Source: Myxococcota bacterium (GTDB taxonomy: Bacteria > Myxococcota_A > UBA9160 > UBA4427). Taken from it: a stretch of 64,000 nucleotides of DNA. Below the pieces are notes generated by a model, which made no database searches, was not told where the DNA came from, and saw nothing but the letters and a program-made list of their open reading frames with translations. The stretch lies in NCBI GenBank assembly GCA_041389495.1, contig JAWKRT010000001.1:1674001-1738000 (forward strand). Direction: 5' to 3'. A program made the position numbers and the translations under genes. Below are positions 8,969 through 16,577 of the stretch, in pieces (position 1 is the first letter of the stretch; each line of letters begins with the position of its first letter).

Positions 8969-9409
8969 TCAGCTCTCCGACATCGCGACCGCCGACGCGA
9001 TCGCGTCGAAGTCGGCCACGGTCCGCTGGAGCTCCTGATCGAAGAGCGTCTTGTCCCAGATCTCGATCCGGGGCCCGACGCCGGCAATCGTGACTTCGCG
9101 CTCCAGGTGCGCGTGATCGCGCAGGAACTGGGGCACGAGGATGCGTCCCTGGGAGTCGAACGGGGCCTCGACGGCGCCCGAGACCATGAACCGCAGGTAC
9201 GCCTTGTTCTCGGGGGCCACCCGGGCGCGGGCCGCCAGCGACTCCTCGATCTCCGCCCAGTCCTCGTTCGCGTAGAGCACGAGACAGCTCTTCTCGTTCG
9301 TGAGGATGGGGGCTCGGGTGCTGCGGTCCTGCATTTCGGATCGGAATCCTGCCGGGATGCTCAGGCGCCCCTTGCTGTCGATGTTGTGCGTGTACCGACC
9401 GCGGAACAT
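8969..9409 (-). CDS. mraZ: MraZ, transcriptional regulator of the dcw cluster
   Basis: DNA-binding protein of 146 residues with two AbrB-like SpoVT/MraZ repeats. The first starts FRGRYTHNIDSKGRLSIPAGFR and the second contains APFDSQGRILVPQFLRDHA, both with the conserved D-x-K/Q-GR core. In other bacteria MraZ forms a ring and represses its own cluster by binding short direct repeats upstream. Matching repeats are present here at 9479-9502. It is the first gene of the minus-strand cluster and is followed by an unusually long spacer before rsmH. Confidence 0.96.
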   Translation of the reverse strand: MFRGRYTHNIDSKGRLSIPAGFRSEMQDRSTRAPILTNEKSCLVLYANEDWAEIEESLAARARVAPENKAYLRFMVSGAVEAPFDSQGRILVPQFLRDHAHLEREVTIAGVGPRIEIWDKTLFDQELQRTVADFDAIASAVAMSES

Positions 9410-9478
9410 CGTTTAGCTTCTCGTGGGAATCGGTCGGCTGGCTCGGGGTCGCGTCTGCCACTCGATGGGCCGACCATG

Positions 9479-9502
9479 CCACTTGAAGCCACTTTTCCCC
9501 AC
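9479..9502 (-). promoter_or_regulatory. MraZ operator: three GTGG boxes at exact 10-bp spacing
   Basis: On the minus strand GTGG occurs at 9502-9499, 9492-9489 and 9482-9479, exactly one helical turn apart and about 70 bases upstream of the mraZ start. The known MraZ operator is a set of direct repeats with a TGGG/GTGG core spaced by 10 bp, so this is very probably the autoregulatory site for the whole dcw cluster. The flanking AAAAGTGG and CAAGTGG also resemble the AAAGTG-type core described in mollicutes. Confidence 0.8.
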
Positions 9503-9509
9503 CGGCGGC

Positions 9510-9538
9510 TGTGTACCGCGGGCCCGAGCGGTCGGCAA
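9510..9538 (-). promoter_or_regulatory. Candidate promoter for the dcw cluster
   Basis: TTGCCG (9538-9533) and TACACA (9515-9510) are separated by 17 bases on the minus strand. Both hexamers match only partly to sigma-70 consensus, but the spacing is ideal. Transcription would start at the first GTGG box, a sensible place for repression by MraZ. Tentative. Confidence 0.35.
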
Positions 9539-9637
9539 CGGGGTCGCCAGAAAATTGTCGTTTTTCTCGCGAACGCGGAGGGCAACGCCACGCGCGCGGC
9601 GCGGACGTGTCGCGTTCGCTCGGCTGGGAGCGCCGGT

Positions 9638-10711
9638 TCAGTCGAGGCGCAGCTCGGGGAAGGTCGCCGCGTGGGCGTCGGCGACGCGCGCGACCGCGGC
9701 GCGCAGCGCGCTTCCGGGCGGGAGGGCGCGGGCGCGCGGGTCGGGCACGGCGCGCGCGGGCTCGAGCAGCGCCTCGAGCACGGCGCTCGTTCCCTCGCGG
9801 AGCCCGCTCTCCGCATAACCTCCTTCGAGGACGAGCGCGATGCGTCCGCCGCAGAGCTCCTCGGCGAGCGAGCGCACGATGCGCGCCATCGCGAGGAAGC
9901 CCGCGCGCGTCACCTCCATGGAGGCGAGCGGGTCGTCGCGGTGCGCGTCGAAGCCGCACGAGACGAGGATCGCCTGCGGCGCATAACATCGGGCGACGGG
10001 CACGAGGACGCGCTCGAAGACGCCCGTGTACTCCTCGTCGCCGCTGCCCGCCGGGAGCGGCACGTTCACGGTCGCGCCGCGCCCCTCCTCGACGCCGATC
10101 TCGCCGGCCCCGCCCGTCCCGGGGTAGTACGGGAACTGGTGCGTCGACACGTACAGCACGGACGGGTCGCGCTCGAACGCGTGCTGCGTGCCGTTGCCGT
10201 GGTGCACGTCCCAGTCGAGGACGAGCACGCGGTCGAGCCCTTCGTCGCGCTGCAGCGCGCGCGCCGCGATCGCGACGTTGTTGAGCAGGCAGAACCCCAT
10301 CGCGCGCGAGGCCTCGGCGTGGTGGCCGGGCGGGCGCACGGCGGCGAGCCCCGCGCGCGCCTCGCCGCGCGCGACCGCGCGGGCGACGTCGACGGCGGCG
10401 CCCGCCGCGAGCAGCGCGACCTCGTGGCTGCGCGCGGAGACGTGGGTGTCGGGGTCGAGCTGCGCGGGCGCGCGCGCGGCCGCGGACTCGAGCGTGCGCA
10501 GGTAGGCCTCGTCGTGGATGCGCAGGATCTCGCCCGCGCTGGCCTCGCGCGGCGCGCGGGCGCGGAGCTCGGCGCTCCGCTCGTCGCAGGCGGCGGCCAC
10601 GGCGGCGAGGCGTTCGGGACGCTCGGGGTGGCCGGCGGGCGTGCGGTGGTCGAGGAAGCGAGCGTCGATCGCGACGTGGACGCCTTCGCCTGTGCTCGCC
10701 ATGCGCGCCAT
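9638..10711 (-). CDS. Histone-deacetylase-family zinc hydrolase (acetoin utilisation/polyamine deacetylase-like)
   Basis: Cytosolic zinc-dependent amidohydrolase of about 357 residues, class II HDAC/AcuC/acetylpolyamine amidohydrolase type. The full active site is visible: RPPGHHAEA with the catalytic His pair, the zinc ligands in DWDVHHGNGTQ and the Asp of SCGFDAHRDDP, the stretch HQFPYYPGTG and the terminal LEGGY. The N-terminus HPERPERL is also typical. The natural substrate cannot be told from sequence; acetylated polyamines or protein lysines are possible. There are two close ATG starts (10711 and 10702), and I used the outer one. It lies upstream of mraZ in the same direction, 228 bases away. 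Confidence 0.9.
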   Translation of the reverse strand: MARMASTGEGVHVAIDARFLDHRTPAGHPERPERLAAVAAACDERSAELRARAPREASAGEILRIHDEAYLRTLESAAARAPAQLDPDTHVSARSHEVALLAAGAAVDVARAVARGEARAGLAAVRPPGHHAEASRAMGFCLLNNVAIAARALQRDEGLDRVLVLDWDVHHGNGTQHAFERDPSVLYVSTHQFPYYPGTGGAGEIGVEEGRGATVNVPLPAGSGDEEYTGVFERVLVPVARCYAPQAILVSCGFDAHRDDPLASMEVTRAGFLAMARIVRSLAEELCGGRIALVLEGGYAESGLREGTSAVLEALLEPARAVPDPRARALPPGSALRAAVARVADAHAATFPELRLD

Positions 10712-10836
10712 CCTATCCGAGTCGCCGCCGCGGCGAGCGCGCGCGCTCGGCGGTGCCTCGGCAGTGCCTCGGCGGCGCGCGCTACGGTGCGCCCGGTGCG
10801 CGAGCCGCCCGGGCCGGCCCGCGCGAGGAGAGCGCC

Positions 10837-11802
10837 GTGGGCGCACAGCGCATCGCCATCACCGGTCTCGCGACGCCGCTCGCGCAACGGCTCGTCGAGC
10901 GGCTGCTCCAGGCCGAGGCGGCGCCCGCGCTCCTCGGGCTCGACGTGCGACGCCCGCTCCGCCAGCACGAGCGGCTCGCGTTCTGCGACGTCGACCTCAC
11001 CGACCCCACCGTCGACGCGCGGCTCGCCGACGTGCTGCAGCGCGAGCGCATCGACACCGTCGTGCACCTCGCGTTCCGCCGCTTCCCGTCGAGCGACGTC
11101 GACTACGACCACGATCTCGAGACCGTCGGCAGCTTCGCGCTGCTCGCGGCGTGCGCGGCCGCGAAGGTGCGCAGGCTCGTCGTGCAGTCGAGCACGATGG
11201 CCTACGGCGCGCACGCGTCGAACCCGAACTTCCTGACCGAGTCGCACCCGCTGCGCGGCCACCCGGACGCGCACAACGTGCAGAACCGGGTCGAGGTCGA
11301 GTCCATCCTGGCCGACTGGACGCGCCGCCATCCCGACGTGCAGGTGAGCGTGCTGCGCCACTGCTGGGTGATGGGGCCGACCTGGTTCGACCGCGTCGTC
11401 GAGTTCTTCGAGCGCTCGCGCATCCCGACGGTGCTCGGCTACGACCCGCTGCTGCAGTTCGTGCACGAGCGCGACCTCGTCGACGCGTTCGAGCGCGCCG
11501 CGCTCGAGGCGCACCCCGGCGTCTTCAACGTCGTCGGTCGCGGCGTCGCGCCCCTCTCGACGCTGCTCGCGCTCGCGGGCAAGCGCAACGTCGCGGTGCC
11601 GCGGCCCGTGCTCTACCGCACCGCCTGGCTCGCCTCGCAGGGCGGCACGGGCGACCCGCCCGCCGGCTTCTTCGACTACCTTCGCTTCCTGTGGGTCGCC
11701 GACGGCGCGCGCGGCTGGCGGGAGTTCGGCGAGCCCATCTACACCACCACCGAGGCGTGGAGCGCGTTCGTCGGGTCGCGGCGCCTGCGCCGCCTCGGCT
11801 GA
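10837..11802 (+). CDS. NAD-dependent epimerase/dehydratase-fold (extended SDR-like) protein
   Basis: Protein of 321 residues with an extended-SDR Rossmann fold. The nucleotide-binding start IAITGLATPLAQRL is followed by LLGLDVRRP, DLTDPTVDARL, VVHLAFRRFPSS and VVQSSTMAYG, in the order seen in UDP-sugar epimerases. The region where the catalytic YxxxK should lie reads HNVQNRVEVES, so the Tyr and Lys appear to be missing and classical oxidoreductase chemistry is doubtful. The start is a GTG at 10837 with GAGGAG seven bases upstream. It is followed after 21 bases by an acyltransferase gene and probably shares its transcript. The substrate is unknown. Confidence 0.8.
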   Translation: MGAQRIAITGLATPLAQRLVERLLQAEAAPALLGLDVRRPLRQHERLAFCDVDLTDPTVDARLADVLQRERIDTVVHLAFRRFPSSDVDYDHDLETVGSFALLAACAAAKVRRLVVQSSTMAYGAHASNPNFLTESHPLRGHPDAHNVQNRVEVESILADWTRRHPDVQVSVLRHCWVMGPTWFDRVVEFFERSRIPTVLGYDPLLQFVHERDLVDAFERAALEAHPGVFNVVGRGVAPLSTLLALAGKRNVAVPRPVLYRTAWLASQGGTGDPPAGFFDYLRFLWVADGARGWREFGEPIYTTTEAWSAFVGSRRLRRLG

Positions 11803-11823
11803 CGCGCGCGGAGGAACACGGTC

Positions 11824-12834
11824 GTGAACCAGCCCTCCGACAACGTCGTGCCGTTCCCGCGCGAGCGCGCGCGCGGCGCGGCGCCCGAGGACGTCGCCGC
11901 GCTGCGCGACGCGCTGCGCGGCCTGCGCAGCGAGATCGACGCGCGCTTCGCGCCGCGGAGCGAGCCGGGCGTCGAGTCCGAAGCGGAGTCGTTCGACTGG
12001 ATCGAGCTGTTCGACGAGCTGCGCCGTCGTGCGGGCAGCTTCGGCATGAGCGAGCGCTCGGGCGAGGTCGACGAGTTCGGTCTCGACGTGATGACGCTCG
12101 TGCGCGCGCGCCCGCTGCTCGACTTCCTCGTCGACCGCTACTGGCGCGTCGAGCTCGCCGGCGCCGAGCACCTCGGCGGCACCCAGCCGGTGCTGCTCGT
12201 CGGCAATCGCTCGGGGCTGCTTCCGTGGGACGGGCTCGTGCTCGCGCACTGCATCCAGCGCGAGCGGCCCGATTGGTACCGGCCCCGCTTCCTCGTCGCG
12301 GACTGGCTGATCACCCTTCCGTTCGCCCAGCCGCTGCTCGCGCGGCTCGGCGGCGTCCGCGCGTGCCGCGAGAACACCGATCGACTGCTGCGGCGCGGCA
12401 AGTCGGTCATCGCGTTCCCGGAAGGCGTGAAGGGCGCCGCGAAGGATTTCCGCCTGCGCTACCGGCTCCAGCGCTTCGGCCGCGGCGGCGCGGTGCGTGC
12501 GGCGATCGAGAACGGCGTGCCGCTCGTGCCCGTCGGGATCGTCGGCGCCGAGGAGGTGCACCCGATCCTCTACAAGTCGCGCACGGCGGGGCGCGCCGTC
12601 GGGCTGCCGTTCCTGCCCGTCACGCCCACGTTCCCCGCGCTCGGGCCGCTCGGCCTGCTTCCGCTCCCGTCGAAGTGGACGATCGAAATCGGCGAGCCGC
12701 TCGCGTTCGACGCGCTCGACCCGGAGAGCGCGGCCGACGAGCTCTTCGTGTCGCGCATGAACGAGGAGCTGCGCACGCGCATCCGCGCGCTCGTCACGCG
12801 CGGCCTCGCGCGCCGCGGCGGCGCGCGCGACTAG
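11824..12834 (+). CDS. Lysophospholipid acyltransferase-like (LPLAT/PlsC superfamily) protein
   Basis: Putative membrane-associated glycerolipid acyltransferase of 336 residues, starting at GTG 11824. The block LLVGNRSGLLPWDG aligns with the acyltransferase motif I region, and IAFPEGVKGAAKDF and LVPVGIVGAEEVHPI match later motifs. The His expected in motif I is replaced by Arg (NRSG), a variant that I recall in related bacterial members, so catalysis is likely but not certain. The first 100 residues are hydrophilic with no clear domain. It is co-directional with the preceding SDR-like gene and converges on phaR. Confidence 0.8.
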   Translation: MNQPSDNVVPFPRERARGAAPEDVAALRDALRGLRSEIDARFAPRSEPGVESEAESFDWIELFDELRRRAGSFGMSERSGEVDEFGLDVMTLVRARPLLDFLVDRYWRVELAGAEHLGGTQPVLLVGNRSGLLPWDGLVLAHCIQRERPDWYRPRFLVADWLITLPFAQPLLARLGGVRACRENTDRLLRRGKSVIAFPEGVKGAAKDFRLRYRLQRFGRGGAVRAAIENGVPLVPVGIVGAEEVHPILYKSRTAGRAVGLPFLPVTPTFPALGPLGLLPLPSKWTIEIGEPLAFDALDPESAADELFVSRMNEELRTRIRALVTRGLARRGGARD

Positions 12835-12855
12835 CATCCGCGACGCGATCCCAGG

Positions 12856-12873
12856 GCGCGGCGCGCGCCGCGC
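12856..12873. terminator. Perfect 18-bp palindrome between convergent genes
   Basis: A perfect G/C-only palindrome with two 9-base halves fills the 45-base gap between the acyltransferase stop (12834) and the phaR stop (12880). It could fold in both transcripts and act as a shared terminator. There is no T tract, and palindromes arise by chance in such GC-rich DNA, so the function is tentative. Confidence 0.3.
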
Positions 12874-12879
12874 GCGCCG

Positions 12880-13515
12880 TCAGGCGTCCTCGCCGCGCGC
12901 GTCGTCGGCCGGAAGCGGAGCGCGGGCCGGCTCCGGCTCCTCCCACGTCTTCTCGAGGCGCTCGAGCGCGTGCGCGACGCGGCGCAGGTTCTCGTTCAGC
13001 GCGTCGATGTCGGAGCGCCGCGGCAGGTCGAGCAGCTTGAACACCCGCTCCATCGCGTTCTGCACGATCTCGTCGACGTCGGGCGACGTGTAGGCGATCC
13101 AGTCGGAGAGGCCGCGGCCGCGCCGCTCGCGCGGCGCGTCGTCTCCGCCCGTCGCCTCGTCGCCCGCGCCGCGGCGCTCGCCGGGGCGCACGAACCGCCG
13201 GAAGCGATCCTGGATCTCCTCGAGGTTCTCGTTGGCCTCGCCGACGCCCTTGCGCAGCGCCTCGTAGAGCGCGTCGCCGCCGCGACCGAGGATCTGCGAG
13301 AGCAGGCCGCTCGGCGTGTCGCTGCGCGTGCGCTCCGTGTCGACGAGGATCTGCGAGAGCGCGACCTTCGTGATGTCCTCGCCCGTCTCGTTGTCGACGA
13401 CGCGCACCTCCTCGCCCTCGTCGAGGAGCTCGGCGATGCCCTTGAGCGTGATGTAGCGGCTCGTCGCCGTGTTGTAGAGCTTCCGGTTCGCGTAGCGCTT
13501 GATCAGGATCGCCAT
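12880..13515 (-). CDS. phaR: PhaR-type polyhydroxyalkanoate synthesis regulator
   Basis: Protein of 211 residues. Its N-terminal 60 residues are the PHB/PHA accumulation regulator DNA-binding domain (IKRYANRKLYNTATSRYITL, then the IAELLDEGEEVRVVDNETGEDIT segment). In characterised bacteria PhaR represses phasin and PHA genes and also binds PHA granules. The C-terminal half is a variable charged helical region. No PHA synthase or phasin gene is in the window, so the target is inferred from the family only. The start overlaps by 13 bases the end of the unknown gene upstream, which it follows in an operon with two ArsA-like ATPases. Confidence 0.88.
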   Translation of the reverse strand: MAILIKRYANRKLYNTATSRYITLKGIAELLDEGEEVRVVDNETGEDITKVALSQILVDTERTRSDTPSGLLSQILGRGGDALYEALRKGVGEANENLEEIQDRFRRFVRPGERRGAGDEATGGDDAPRERRGRGLSDWIAYTSPDVDEIVQNAMERVFKLLDLPRRSDIDALNENLRRVAHALERLEKTWEEPEPARAPLPADDARGEDA

Positions 13516-14072
13516 CGAGCTCGCACCTCGCGGTCGTCGCCGCCGATCGGATCCACCGCGCGCGCGCGGTCGTCGTCGTCGTCCACTCGGACGCGCACCC
13601 GCTGCACGCGTCCGTCCGGCGGCGCCGCGTGCGGGCGCCCATTTTGCGCATCGGAGCCGCGCGCGTCGCGCTCTTTCTGCGCCGTCCCGCGAGCAGGCGC
13701 GCCGGACGGGCGCACGCCGAGCTCCCAGAGCACCTCGCGCAGCCCGAGGAAGGCGCGCAGGACGGCGCGCGCGTCGCGGTCGTGCGCGGCGCGCTCCTGC
13801 CAGCGTTCGATCTCGACGTCGAGCGCCGCGGACAGCGCGGAGAGGAGGGCGTCGGAGGCCCCGGGAGCGGCGGCGTCGCCCCGCACCCGGGACTCGAGCT
13901 CGTCGAGCATGCGCGCGAGCGAGGCGGTCGGCGCGTGCGCGGCCGGCGACTCGGGTGCCGCGACGAGCGCGACGGCGTCGAGCAGGCTGCGCGCCGCGGC
14001 GATCGCTTCGGCGCCCGCGGCGCGCGCGTGTCGCGCGGCGTCGGCGAGCGCCTCCTCGACGCTAGCGGGCAT
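13503..14072 (-). CDS. Uncharacterised Ala-rich helical protein
   Basis: I do not recognise this 189-residue protein. Residues 1-130 are Ala/Arg/Glu-rich and predicted to be largely helical, with a plausible amphipathic stretch (VLRAFLGLREVLWELGVRP). The last 55 residues are hydrophilic and end in an acidic patch (VDDDDD) within a polar tail. It lies between an ArsA-like ATPase and phaR in the same direction and overlaps the phaR start, so it is probably cotranscribed with both. Being helical and beside phaR, it might be granule-associated, but nothing in the sequence proves that. Confidence 0.6.
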   Translation of the reverse strand: MPASVEEALADAARHARAAGAEAIAAARSLLDAVALVAAPESPAAHAPTASLARMLDELESRVRGDAAAPGASDALLSALSAALDVEIERWQERAAHDRDARAVLRAFLGLREVLWELGVRPSGAPARGTAQKERDARGSDAQNGRPHAAPPDGRVQRVRVRVDDDDDRARAVDPIGGDDREVRARWRS

Positions 14073-14095
14073 GGGTCTCCGCCGTCGCTCGCCGC

Positions 14096-15406
14096 TCACG
14101 TCTTCGCGCCTCCCGTTCCGGCGCCGTCGATCCCTGCGCCGTCCGTCCCGGCGCCTTCGGTCGCGGCGCGTCCGCTCGTCGCGCGGCCTTCGTTCGTCGG
14201 GCCCTCGGGCGCCGCGGAGGCGCGCGCGGCCGTCTCGCCGAACAGCGCGGCGACGATCGCGTCGAGCCCGTCGACGTCGTGCACGTCCGCAGCGAGCTCG
14301 GGAACGCGGTGGAAGAACCGGCCCGCGGAGCGCGCGCGCGCTGCCAGGGGCTCGAGCGCGCGCCGGTCCGCGAGGACCTGCGCAGCGTATCCCGAAGCGA
14401 GCGCGAACGCCGCGCGTGCGCCGGCGTCGGCCCGCTCGCCGAGCGCCGGCTCGAGGCGCAGGGCGAGCGCGCGCCGCGCGTCGTCGTCCGCGCCGCCGTC
14501 GGCGAAGCGCGCGAGTGCGTCGGGCGCGACGGCGTCGTCGGGCCACGTGCGCACGCGGTTCGCGACGACGCCGGCGACGCGCACGTCGAGCGCGTCGAGC
14601 TGGTCGAGGAAGCGGTCGGCGGCTCGCGCCGCTTCGGTCGAAGGCCCCGTCACGACCACGAAGCGCGTCGCGTCCGAGCGCAGCAGCGCCGAGAGCCCCT
14701 GCGCGCGGCCGCGCAGCCCCTCGGTCAGGCTCTCGAGCGCGATGAGCAGCTCCGACAGGTCCTCGAGGAACGCGAGCCCCGAGACGCGCTCGATCAGCGC
14801 GAGCACGCTGTGCGCGGCGCGCTCGAACAGCCGCAGCCCGACGCGGCCGGCCGCGAGCGTCGGCTGCAGGAGCAGCGCGACGAGCCGGCTGTCGAGGAAC
14901 TCGGCGATCCGCATCGGCGCCTCGAGGAACTCGAGCGCGTGCTGCGCGGGCGGCGTGTCGACGACGATGCGATCGAAGCGCGCGTCCTCCGCGATCTCGT
15001 ACACGCGCTCGAGCGCCGCGTACTCCGCGCTGCCGGCGACCGTCGTCACGATCTGCTGGTACAGCGCGTTCGCGAGGATGCGCTCGCGCGTCGCGGCGTC
15101 GGGCGCGAAGCGGTCGACGAGGCGGTCGAACGTGCGCCGCGAGTCGAGCGTGAAGACCGCGAGCGAGCCGTCTCCGTCGACGGCGATCGCGTGCGCCGCG
15201 TCGCCGTCGCCGCCCTCGAGATCGACGCCGAGCGCGTCGGCGAGCCGGCGGGCGGGGTCGATCGTCAGCACGGCGACGTGCTCGCCGGCGCGTGCCGCCG
15301 CGAGCGCGATCGCGGCCGACGTCGTCGTCTTGCCGACGCCGCCCGTCCCGGCGCAGACGACGACGCGCGCCGGTGCGAGTGCGCGCGCGAGCTCGCCTCC
15401 GTTCAC
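14096..15406 (-). CDS. ArsA-like ATPase, second of a tandem pair (lacks the signature lysine)
   Basis: SIMIBI-class P-loop ATPase of 436 residues. The loop reads AGTGGVGKTTT. The Walker A lysine is present, but the deviant-Walker signature lysine expected before GG is Thr. VLTIDPARRLADALG, RTFDRLV, IVTTVAGSAEYAA and IVVDTPPAQHALEFL match the ArsA/Get3-like family seen as the second partner in actinobacterial pairs such as mycobacterial Rv3680. Family members act in ion efflux, tail-anchored protein targeting or as paired ATPases of poorly known role. The start is a GTG overlapping the stop of the first ATPase (GTGA), so the two probably form a heterodimer. The C-terminal 30 residues are a Gly/Ala/Thr repeat. 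Confidence 0.88.
   Translation of the reverse strand: MNGGELARALAPARVVVCAGTGGVGKTTTSAAIALAAARAGEHVAVLTIDPARRLADALGVDLEGGDGDAAHAIAVDGDGSLAVFTLDSRRTFDRLVDRFAPDAATRERILANALYQQIVTTVAGSAEYAALERVYEIAEDARFDRIVVDTPPAQHALEFLEAPMRIAEFLDSRLVALLLQPTLAAGRVGLRLFERAAHSVLALIERVSGLAFLEDLSELLIALESLTEGLRGRAQGLSALLRSDATRFVVVTGPSTEAARAADRFLDQLDALDVRVAGVVANRVRTWPDDAVAPDALARFADGGADDDARRALALRLEPALGERADAGARAAFALASGYAAQVLADRRALEPLAARARSAGRFFHRVPELAADVHDVDGLDAIVAALFGETAARASAAPEGPTNEGRATSGRAATEGAGTDGAGIDGAGTGGAKT
14115..14159. repeat. Three imperfect 15-bp tandem repeats in the ArsA-like C-terminus
   Basis: Three adjacent 15-base units (14115-14129, 14130-14144, 14145-14159) with a shared CGCCGTC/CGCCTTC core encode a repeated five-residue Gly-Ala-Gly-x-Asp-type tail of the ATPase. 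In-frame copies like this can change number by slippage without breaking the gene. Confidence 0.6.
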
Positions 15407-16440
15407 GCGACGGCCTCGCCGCCGGGAGCGGGATGCGCGTCGCGCGCGGCGTCGCGCGCGTCGACGGGAGCGGCGAGCAGGTGGGGCGCGAGCGCGGCGA
15501 GGTCGTCCGGGCCGCGCACCGCGCCCGGGAGGAACGGCAGCACGACGACGGGCAGCTGCACGAGCTCGCCGAGCATCGCGAGCTGGCGCTCGTGCAGCGC
15601 GCGCCGCGCGACGCGGTGGCGGATGCAGCGCGCGAGCACGCCGGGCGGCGGCGCGCTCGGCGCGCCCGCGCGCGCGCCCGCCTCGCTCGCGGCCAGCGCG
15701 TCGAGCGCGTCGGGCAGGCTCTCGAGCGACGCCGGGAGCGGCCGCGCCTCGACGGCGTTCACGACGATCCGATCGACCGCGATCTGCCGTTCGCTCCGCA
15801 GCCGCCCGACCAGCTCCGCCGTCTCGCGCACCGGGAGCTCCTCCGCGAGCGCGACGGGGAGCAGGCGCGTGCGCCGCGGGTCCGCGAGCAGGCGCTCCAC
15901 CTCGGCCGCGTTGCGCCGCAGCGGCCCCGTCCGCACGGCGGAGGCGACGACGTGCGGGACGTCGAGGAAGGTGAGGCCGTGCCCGGTGGCGGGGGCGTCG
16001 ACGACGATCAGGTCGACGGTCGGGCGTCCGTCGCGCTCGCGGCCGCGCTCGAAGTGCCAGATGGCGCCGAGCGCGATCAGCTCGCGCCAGCCGGGCGTCG
16101 CCCCCATGAGCTGCTGGAAGGCGCGGTTGCGCACCACGCGCTCGGCGACGAACGAGCCGAGCTGCAAGCCGAGGTAGTCGGCGAGGGCGTCGAAGGGGTC
16201 GAGTCGCATCGCGCGCAGCCCGGGCGCGACCTCGCGGCCCGCGTAGCCGACCGGTCCGACGCCCGGGCGGACGAGCGCGGCGGCCTGCTCGTCGCGTCCG
16301 ACCTCGGCGAGGAGCACGCGGCGGCCCGCGCGGGCGGCGGCGAGCGCGAGCGCCGCCGCGACCGTCGTCTTCCCCGTGCCGCCCTTGCCCGTCACGATGA
16401 CGAGCCGCGCGTCGAGCAACGGCGGCAGCGGGTCGGGCAT
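15403..16440 (-). CDS. ArsA-like ATPase, first of a tandem pair
   Basis: P-loop ATPase of 345 residues with a complete deviant Walker A motif, TGKGGTGKTT (residues 18-26), including the signature lysine. VDLIVVDAPATGHGLTFL is the switch II region of ArsA/Get3 relatives. It resembles the first gene of paired ArsA-like ATPases such as mycobacterial Rv3679. I chose the ATG at 16440 because GAGAGG lies 8 bases upstream and the protein then starts close to the P-loop; an ATG at 16488 is a weaker alternative. No ArsB pump, ArsC or ArsR is nearby, which argues against a classical arsenite role. Confidence 0.88.
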   Translation of the reverse strand: MPDPLPPLLDARLVIVTGKGGTGKTTVAAALALAAARAGRRVLLAEVGRDEQAAALVRPGVGPVGYAGREVAPGLRAMRLDPFDALADYLGLQLGSFVAERVVRNRAFQQLMGATPGWRELIALGAIWHFERGRERDGRPTVDLIVVDAPATGHGLTFLDVPHVVASAVRTGPLRRNAAEVERLLADPRRTRLLPVALAEELPVRETAELVGRLRSERQIAVDRIVVNAVEARPLPASLESLPDALDALAASEAGARAGAPSAPPPGVLARCIRHRVARRALHERQLAMLGELVQLPVVVLPFLPGAVRGPDDLAALAPHLLAAPVDARDAARDAHPAPGGEAVA

Positions 16441-16577
16441 CACGAGGACCTCTCGCACCTGGCGTCGGGACGCGACGGGCGCCGGCATCTCAAGCGCATC
16501 CCCACCGCTTCCGAAGTAGCAAACCGCCAGGCCCCGCCGCGCCCGACGAGCGCGCCGGCGAGAAGGGGACGCCGCGC

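Noticed and set aside
5134..9093. A 1319-codon open frame on the plus strand across ftsI, ftsL and rsmH
   Set aside because: Arg/Ala/Gly-rich with no motifs, and antisense to clearly recognised dcw genes; long chance frames are expected at this G+C content.
15403..16440. Arsenite efflux (ArsAB) operon
   Set aside because: No arsB, arsC, arsD or arsR neighbour, and the paired layout fits the mycobacterial-type ArsA-like ATPases.
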